A stretch of 64,000 nucleotides of DNA from Diphasiastrum complanatum (Eukaryota; Streptophyta; Lycopodiopsida; Lycopodiales; Lycopodiaceae). The stretch spans positions 24,495,367 to 24,559,366 of the forward strand of contig CM055098.1 of NCBI GenBank assembly GCA_029204225.1. Reading direction: 5' to 3'. Both the position numbers and the translations under genes were made by a program. Below are positions 57,130 through 64,000 of this stretch, in pieces; position 1 is the first letter of the stretch; every line of letters starts with the position of its first letter. The notes under the pieces were generated by a model. That model did no database searches. It was not told the DNA's origin and saw only the letters and a program-made list of their open reading frames with translations.

Positions 57130-57845
57130 TTCAAACGTGTTTAAAATTTATATGTCATTGAATTTTACATACTCGTTTGTAACGCACGGTAACACAAAGC
57201 CATGCGTTCAAAGTAATGATCCCCCGAATTTTCTAAACATTCATGCTCAATTTCTAAGAATTTTTGTTGCACCATTAGTTCAAATAATACACGTCCTTCA
57301 ATTGGTAAATCTCAGATTTTTGTGTATAACAATATATCTACTCCATCTGTTAAAAGTATATTTGGATTAAACCAATCTTGTATTTTTGGACGACATCCCT
57401 TGGGTAACTTGCATGGAATAAGAAAATCAGTACAGAATTCGGCAAGTCGAATAGCTGGATCTAAACAGTGCATGGCTTTGTCAACAAAGACTTGTAAATT
57501 TGGCATTGTCTCTTTAAACATCATAAAATTTCTTGGAATAACAGGCCAACAAAATAACAAACTGCTATAACTAGAACTGGGTCACCATATTTGGAATGTT
57601 TCCTCTAGTACTGGCTGTTGTAAAGGTGGAACATCAATGTTCTCACATAACATGTACAGTTTATGTTCAATGGTTGACAATTCTCTTTTCAAAATAGAAA
57701 TATCAGCTTGTAGTACAATCTTTTGTCTTTCGAGTTCATCGACAGCACACAAACAAGATTCAACAAGTGCGACTAGAGAATATTGTACATGGGAATCCAT
57801 ACAAGTCGATATCACATGTCCATCAATACCTTGATAATAAGTTGG
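57130..57845 (-). pseudogene. Unrecognised protein-coding relic (coiled coil plus globular part)
   Basis: From about 57845 down, the minus strand reads GIDGHVISTCMDSHVQYSLV, a helical stretch ELERQKIVLQADISILKREL, a stop at about 57582, then NFMMFKETMPNLQVFVDKAM, LPKGCRPKIQDWFNPNILLT and, after another stop, LPIEGRVLFELMVQQKFLRI. Low stop density over about 700 bp of very AT-rich DNA suggests former coding. The base composition is like that of the helicase region left of Gypsy-4. It may be the upstream part of the same Helitron-type element split by Gypsy-4, or an unrelated gene. Confidence 0.4.
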
Positions 57846-58034
57846 GCCAGGATTGCATCATTCAAATAAAATAATTAATATAAAATAGACATAAAATGAC
57901 CTTGTTTTCTAATTTAATAATTTTAGCTAAATAATTTAAACTTGTACAAGGTCTTTTATTGAAATAGACATACATGTTTTGCTTTTGGCATGTTTGGTAT
58001 TCAAGTTAACTAAGAATGTATTCGGTAGTTTCCA

Positions 58035-59547
58035 CGAATATGTCAATCTTCTGGTAATGCCTTCTCAAAGGAAGAAGATTTGTGGTTTATTGATTCGGGA
58101 GTTTCAAAGCACATGACACCTAGGCGAGACTGGCTATCTAATTTTAAAAAATTAGATGATGGGTCAAATGTGAAGTTGGGGGACAACTACACATATGATA
58201 TAAAGGGAGTTGGGAAGGTACAAGTACAACTATCTTCAAGGATGATTGGAAATATAAATAATGTGCTTTATGTACCAAGAATCAAGAAGAACTTGCTCTC
58301 AGTATCAGCTTTTGCAAAGCAACACATGGTGGTGCAGTTTGATGAACAGAGATGTCTCATCAAGAAGCAAAGTGATGAAGTAATAGCTGAGAGCATACTT
58401 GTAGGGCGGTTGTATAAACTTGAAGCTCAGGTGATGGATCATCATGCAAGTGTTGCAGATACTGAATCATTTAGTAAGTTATGGCACGAGAGGTATAGAC
58501 ATCTCAATTCCAAAGGTCTACAAGTCTTAAGGTAATTTAACATGGTTATAGGTCTATCTCAAGTAATTTCTGATCACAAGGTTTGTGAGGTTGTGTCTTA
58601 GACAAGCATCATATAAAGGAATTTTTGTCTAGTACATTCAGCGGAGGAGCAAGTCACTATATGGTGTCTGTAGATGACTATTCTAGAAAGACGTGGATAT
58701 ATCTTCTGAATAATAAAGGTGAGCTTTTAAATATTTCACATGGTTTAAGATACAGGTGGAGAATGAAACAAATAGACAATAAGAGGAAGTTTACCGTGGG
58801 TCGAAAGCCAGATGTAAGTCATTTGAAAGTGTTTGAAACTATTGCTTATTCTCGCATACCTAAGGATTCTAGGAGCAAATTGGATTCTAAGGCGACCAAG
58901 TGTTTATTTCTTAGTTATGATATGACTTGAAGGGTAAAAAAATAATCATAAGTATAGATGTAATATTTGATGAGGAGGCAACTCATAAAGATGTAGAGAT
59001 ATATTTTGATAAAGATCAAGATGGTGGAATTCCTATATTATGTGACGAGTTATTATAGAAACCTGAATCGATATATGTATCGCCTACACCAATTCAAGAT
59101 CCTAAAGTGTCTTTGGTTGAGATAGGAAAGAGGAAGGAAATGTCAAGTATATGAGATACTTATTCACCTCCTACTTCACCAAGCAAGAAGCATCCTACAT
59201 CAGAAACTAGAAGATTGCCCAGATGGTACTATGAAACTATCAAGGATGGTGTTATTATGGAACAAGGATAATCCAGTACACAAGGGACTAGAAGATCAAC
59301 TAGACTTGAAAAGCAACATGAAGATCAGGGTCGACAGGAGGATCGACAAGAGGATCATCATAAAGATGGGGATGTACACTTAGCTTACATGGCTACAATA
59401 TTGAAAACCAAGGATCCATATACTTTCAGGGGAAGTGGAGCCTACGGAAAAACAAGTTACAGATATCTTTACCAAAGGTCTTAGCAAATTCAGAAGTTTA
59501 GAGAACTTCTAGGAGTAACAGATAACAAAGTAAATATTAAGGAGAAG
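58035..59547 (+). pseudogene. Copia-4: protease-integrase relic with RT deleted
   Basis: 58080-58535 has the protease WFIDSGVSKHMTPRRDWLSN, IKKNLLSVSAFAKQHMVV and the pre-integrase motif KLWHERYRHLNSKGLQVL. 58625-58930 has an integrase piece (YMVSVDDYSRKTWIYLL) fused by deletion to its end (PDVSHLKVFETIAYSRIPKD; KCLFLSYD). A decayed linker follows, and near 59450 the end of pol (VTDIFTKGLSKFRSLENF). Reverse transcriptase and most of RNase H are missing. ATTAAGGAGAAG before 59548 is the polypurine tract. Confidence 0.8.
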
Positions 59548-59972
59548 TGTTAGAAATTAATGTCTATTTGACACCCTTTAATGATAGTTTGGCCATGCCC
59601 GTGTGCTATTTTTAGGGGCCATTCTATTTATAATAAATTTGTTTCTAATACTTATGCATGTAGGTGGGCGCACTATAAATAGAGTAGGATCTATTTAGTA
59701 CGAACTTCATTTTTAGTTCTCACCAGATATAGGTAGTATTATTAGTAAATAACTTTTTGCTATTTTGCCATTTACTTTAGGCTCATTAGTTTTTATCAAT
59801 CGTCAGAGAAACTATATAAGAAGTTTGGTGCCCCACCTCAATTATTCAATTCAATTCAATGAGCTAGAGCATTTGCTCAATTCTCCTATGATCTATTTTC
59901 TCTCTGTGTTTGATTTTGTGTGAATGCTAGTAGGACTAGAATCTCCATCTAGAATTTGTATTTCAAATTTTG
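59548..59972 (+). repeat. Copia-4 3' LTR
   Basis: It opens TGTTAGAAATTAATGTC directly after the purine tract and probably closes at TTTTGACA (59972). It has TATA-like ACTATAAATAGAG near 59670 and ACTATATAAG near 59811. The next bases, TGGTAT, resemble the start of a primer-binding site but continue differently. The 5' LTR was not found. Confidence 0.7.
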
Positions 59973-60469
59973 ACATGGTATATGGTATTTAGCAGCACAC
60001 ATGAAATACGTAAAAGGTAATAGAGTAATTTAAGTGAAACTTTTGCATTGATCAGGTATTTATAACAAGAAAGAAGACCATATGCCAGTAGGTTGTTTGT
60101 TCTAGGAATTATAATATAATTTCTGTGATATTTGGTCATTTTATTAAATTGGTTATATTGCTTGTTATTTAGATAGTTATGAAATCACCTAATTCAATTC
60201 AAGCATGTAGTATCTAGATTTTAGCTATGGTTCTATACAATGCTCAACGATTATACATTATAAAGAAAACATGCAATAGACAACTAAAATTCTTGGAACA
60301 AATAAATAACGAAAAAGAACTGAGATTTATTAACGTGTGATATGTACTTAAATTACATAATTTGCACAGTCATTATTTATTTAAAAACAAAACTCAAATG
60401 TGCTAGTCGTAGTTGTATTTGAACTTTTGAACATAACATATATTTCTATAGAATTAGCTCCATGTCAGT
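59973..60469. other. AT-rich spacer, no gene recognised
   Basis: About 500 bp of AT-rich sequence between the Copia-4 LTR and the minus-strand exon block; it may hold intronic DNA of the disrupted gene. Confidence 0.35.
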
Positions 60470-61170
60470 TCATTGATAATTACTGACATATTGTCCACTG
60501 TCCAAAGTAGACCTTCCATGAACCTCTCTAGTTGCGAGTAATTCTTGTAGTCCACGGTAATTTTCTCGTTCCATATCTAGGAACGATTTTGGTAGCTGGA
60601 ATATGCGATCAATTCATTCAGCTTTGATTTTTATGTTATGTATACCGTCTAGACCAATGATAGTACAGTTCATCACTGGAATTTGCTCCAATTGTGTCAT
60701 TTTCATACAGCGGAAACAAAATGGAAAATCAGTCCGGAATGAATATTGATCTTGTTTGCATACCATACAAACATATTCAAAAAAACGGTGCATTTAATCC
60801 GGTTTTGTGAAGTCGTCCTACTATCTGCATAGTCGTATATAATATTACAATCAAATACCCACATGGATATGTATCAGTGTACATGTATATGTACACACAT
60901 ATACATTTCAATGTACATATAGATGGTACGTTGTACCTAGTAAAGCTTTGTGCCGCTCTCGTTCAATGTGTTCTTCAAGTTCAAACTCTTATGTTGAAAA
61001 CAAGTACATGTATATATTTTAATTAAAAAAAATTTGTAATTTAGTCAAAAACATATAGATGATATGATTATAAAATTATATCTACCGTCATTATAGTGAT
61101 GTTTCTCTGTTTGGGCTCCTTGTTCATTGAACTCGTCTGAATCGTCGGTTCGTTCCATTTGTGTTAGGCC
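60470..61170 (-). pseudogene. Multi-exon gene relic with a CxxC-X13-CxxC zinc-ribbon-like motif
   Basis: Three minus-strand exons can be read with GT-AG borders: 61170-61086 (GLTQMERTDDSDEFNEQGAQ, then TEKHHYND; ATTGCAG acceptor, GACG/GTAGAT donor), 60987-60937 (FELEEHIERERHKALL) and about 60826-60470. The first junction is phase-consistent, giving a Glu codon across the splice. The last exon has YVCMVCKQDQYSFRTDFPFC then FRCMKM, a C-X2-C-X13-C-X2-C set, followed by LDGIHNIKIKAE, a TGA, and LDMERENYRGLQELLATREV. A homopolymer frameshift lies just before the Cys set (60782-60788). I do not recognise the family. Confidence 0.5.
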
Positions 61171-61599
61171 TGCAATAGCGAGTCTTGTTTATAGTACCTC
61201 GTTTATAATACCCCTTTGATATGGAAAGAACAAGCTACAAATGTTCTTTATTATTTTACGTATTTAAGATGATGGGTTTTTTTTACGACACATGAAAACC
61301 ATTATTGATATTGTGATTGCCAAGATCTACAAGAACAAGATACTAAACAAATTCATGGAATTGTACAAGAAAACGAATGAATGAACAAAAACAATTCAAC
61401 CAATCATGAACTATTAAAATATATTGTATTCATACGGAAACTAATTATATTTCGTAATAAGATATTGTTTTATTCAACGTTTTGAAATTATTAGTTGTAT
61501 TTTTTTTAATTGATTATTATATTATCTGAATAGGTTTCAAAATCAACATATTTAAATAATAAGAATATATATATATATTGTGTCTACTTTTTTAAACTA

Positions 61600-61850
61600 C
61601 TATATCATTTGAATGGTTTTCAAAATTAACATATTTAAGTAATAAAAACATACATATGATGATTGAATTTTCCCCCCCGTAATGTTACACATATGGTAGC
61701 CATATACACCATACACGACTTTAACGTTACGTGAACAAACTTCCAAGATGTCACTATACAACGGTTGGAATTGAAGACCATACTTTGTACACATGTAGCA
61801 ATTTTACCCGAACACAGTACCGCGATTGATACTAAATTTTCTATGATCAA
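61600..61850 (-). CDS. Possible upstream exon of the same minus-strand gene
   Basis: Two overlapping frames are open here, one with YGLQFQPLYSDILEVCSRNV and VVYGVYGYHMCNI, the other with a Met start at 61850. Either might be an exon upstream of the block at 61170. There is no splice-phase check and the DNA is AT-rich, so this is weak. Confidence 0.2.
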
Positions 61851-61854
61851 GTTT

Positions 61855-64000
61855 ACACAATATTTGGATTATAAAAAAAATTATATTAAATTATTGATAA
61901 CACGAATGAAATACATCCAACATAACATGATTTCAAAAAATAACTAATAACACGTAGAACTGGTAGATATATATCAACTGAATGTTTTCCACAATATTTG
62001 CAATATACAATAAATATTACATATTAGTAACTAATACGGAAATTTATTTCTACGTGTATCATATATTGTTCGAGTATCTAAACAAATCACATATTATTTT
62101 TATCAATGACTAAGTAATGCATATACTATTACATCTACGAAGTAGGTTCTTTATTTTTTGGTACTTAATTATTTAGATTAAAATATAATTTTTATGTATC
62201 TGTAACTATTTCAACAAAATAGATTGAAATATAGAATACCAGGCAACAAAATATAAATAACCATGTACTAGTTTATCATATATACTATTTTGTAAAAAAA
62301 AAATTAACGTTTAGTAATACAAATTATTATTATTTTTATTTACAATTGTAGTATGTCACTAAGTTCGAATATACGAAACTAAGATAGGAAATGAGTAAAC
62401 TATGTACATTTGTTAGATTTTCCACCAACATATAACAAACAAAGCAAAATTAAATAAAATCCTATACTTAACTGCGTAATAATATTTATGAACAAATTAG
62501 TTGTACTGGTGCGAGTAGTCGTAACACAATTCACTAACCAATATACAAAATATTACAAATGCAAAAAGTTTTCAACTCATATAAAAATGCTCATGGTTAA
62601 TAAACTACTAACAATTACATATATTTGTGCATGTACGAGGAGGTATGATCGTACATGAACTTAATAACATGACACGAAAAAATCAGTCGAAGGAAAACTA
62701 TTAAACATGATAGGTTGCATTTCTTAATCAATTACAAAGACCAAGACAAAATTTAAGATAATCAAACGAAACATCAAATAGAAAAAATACTTATTATTAA
62801 CTAATTGTCCATTTCTATGTATACATAAAAACGTCTATTTACTTACTATGATATTGAGACAACAAAGTCACACATTTAAACAAACCATATATTACTAATT
62901 TTACATCAGTAACTAACTATTGCATGTATTATTACATGTGTTCCTTTATACAAAATTTTATTTTCTTGTTTGGTACCTGATTATTTGAATTGAAATAAAA
63001 TTGGTTTCTATCTATCACCAGATTTCACAGTATTGGACTCAATTTGTTTTACAAATGATCAATAAGAGTGATTGGAAGCTTGGAATCTTGATCTATATCA
63101 AAACTAGCCTCCAAATCTAGCTTCTACTTGACAATTTCTATATATCCAAGCAAGAACAACAAAAAATAATGATCCAAAGACTTCACACATGTGAAGTACA
63201 ACCATTGTATGGCTTGCTAACAACAAACAAGTTTACTTATCAGATCCTAAGCATTCATCCACAAAGAACTTGCTTAAGAGAGTGAAAACACCAAGATTGC
63301 TCCCAAATCAATGTTTTTCTTTATTAGACTCCAAATGGATCTCACATGAATGATATACAAAATCTTCATAATCTCTCTCTAAATCATATCCAACACGTGT
63401 GAGACAGCTCATAGTGCTTATCCATATCCACTTTGGCTAAGATTCCACTAATTTGCCACATCATCATTGGTGGCTAGTGTTGACCTTCTAGATTCCTACA
63501 ATCTAGGAGATAACTCGGAGACCACTCCTACCCATGTGATATAGCATTTTCTACCACTAGAATGGTGCCAAGTGGCATAATACTACTAAACTAATTTTTG
63601 GCCAATTTAACCACTAGTTTTCAAATTAAATGAGATGTACAACCTATATGATCTATCTAAATGACTTAGGCATAGATTTCACACATGGTGACAGGCTCCA
63701 TGTGAAGGATTTCAGATCATTATGATTCAATCAACTTGAAAGATCTTTGATTAGAAAGAGAAATACACTACCAATCTCACCAATGTAGAAAAATCAGCAT
63801 CTACACACAAAATGAGATGCAAACACTAATAGAACTTGATCAAACTTGAATGATATGATAAACTGTGAGAAATTGGCAAAAATCTAGCTTGGTATTTTTT
63901 ATGATAGAAGTTTGTAAGTGAATCTCACATGTGTGGAGGATGTTCCCACGTGTGGAGAATTGTAAAGTAAATCAAAATGTTTGATATAGGGGTCTCATAG
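61855..64000. other. Very AT-rich DNA, then unassigned sequence; no gene seen
   Basis: 61855-63000 is extremely AT-rich with no ORF. From about 63040 the composition becomes ordinary and has phrases such as CACATGTGTGGAGGATG and CCCACGTGTGGAG near 63925-63955 and GCCACATCATCATTGGTGGC near 63456, which look LTR- or promoter-like. No second copy exists in the window to support an element. Confidence 0.4.

Noticed and set aside
59973-59995. Primer-binding site after the Copia-4 LTR (TGGTATATGGTATTTAG)
   Set aside because: Only the first six bases match TGGTATCAGAGC, and the polypurine tract shows this is the 3' LTR, so a primer site is not expected.
63040-64000. LTR pair with 4300-5230
   Set aside because: The two regions share style and a few short phrases, but no continuous alignment could be found by eye.

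Overview
This window looks like intergenic DNA of a land plant nuclear genome. Nearly everything recognisable is transposable-element sequence: Ty1/copia and Ty3/gypsy retrotransposons, a CACTA (En/Spm) element, at least two hAT elements, a LINE relic, a Helitron-type helicase and a MITE-like insertion, all of kinds found in plants. GT-AG introns, AT-rich spacers, telo-box motifs, microsatellites and minisatellites support this. The density of old nested elements and the scarcity of host genes suggest a large genome such as a fern, lycophyte or gymnosperm, but the sequence does not settle which. Nothing bacterial, plastid or mitochondrial was recognised.

Layout: 1-1990 is the 5' end of a minus-strand copia element (LTR, primer-binding site, gag-protease). 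2090-4190 is a gypsy integrase relic split by a 1,150-bp TIR element with a TA duplication. 5237-8090 is a degenerate minus-strand CACTA transposase. 8960-10930 holds two opposed copia fragments, followed by a long (GA)n tract. 11930-16930 is a chromodomain-less gypsy element on the minus strand, abutted head-on by a plus-strand piece of its own family. 17582-25567 is a gypsy element with both LTRs. Its gag-protease region is missing, a truncated copia LTR lies inside it, and it carries extra coiled-coil ORFs between pol and the 3' LTR.

28326-34265 is a near-complete hAT element (CATAG ends, 8-bp duplication) whose DUF659 transposase ends in an AT-hook tail; a small convergent ORF lies at its far end. 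36250-37766 is a LINE relic (ORF1-like and endonuclease end). 37767-43565 is a second hAT element with a BED finger, interrupted by an LTR-type insertion with a perfect 5-bp target duplication. 45084-47270 holds the one good host-gene candidate, a serine palmitoyltransferase small subunit on the minus strand with a (CT)n leader and telo-box-rich upstream DNA.

47307-48781 is a pair of copia LTRs in opposite orientation. 50224-50516 is a 59-bp minisatellite. 51255-52954 is a degenerate Helitron/PIF1 helicase. 52990-56930 is a minus-strand chromovirus inserted beside it. 57130-61170 contains minus-strand pieces of one or more unrecognised multi-exon genes with a CxxC-CxxC motif, interrupted by a copia relic (58035-59972). 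The last 2 kb are AT-rich and show no gene. Most elements carry frameshifts, stops or deletions. They do not form a working pathway: the logic of the window is insertion into insertion.
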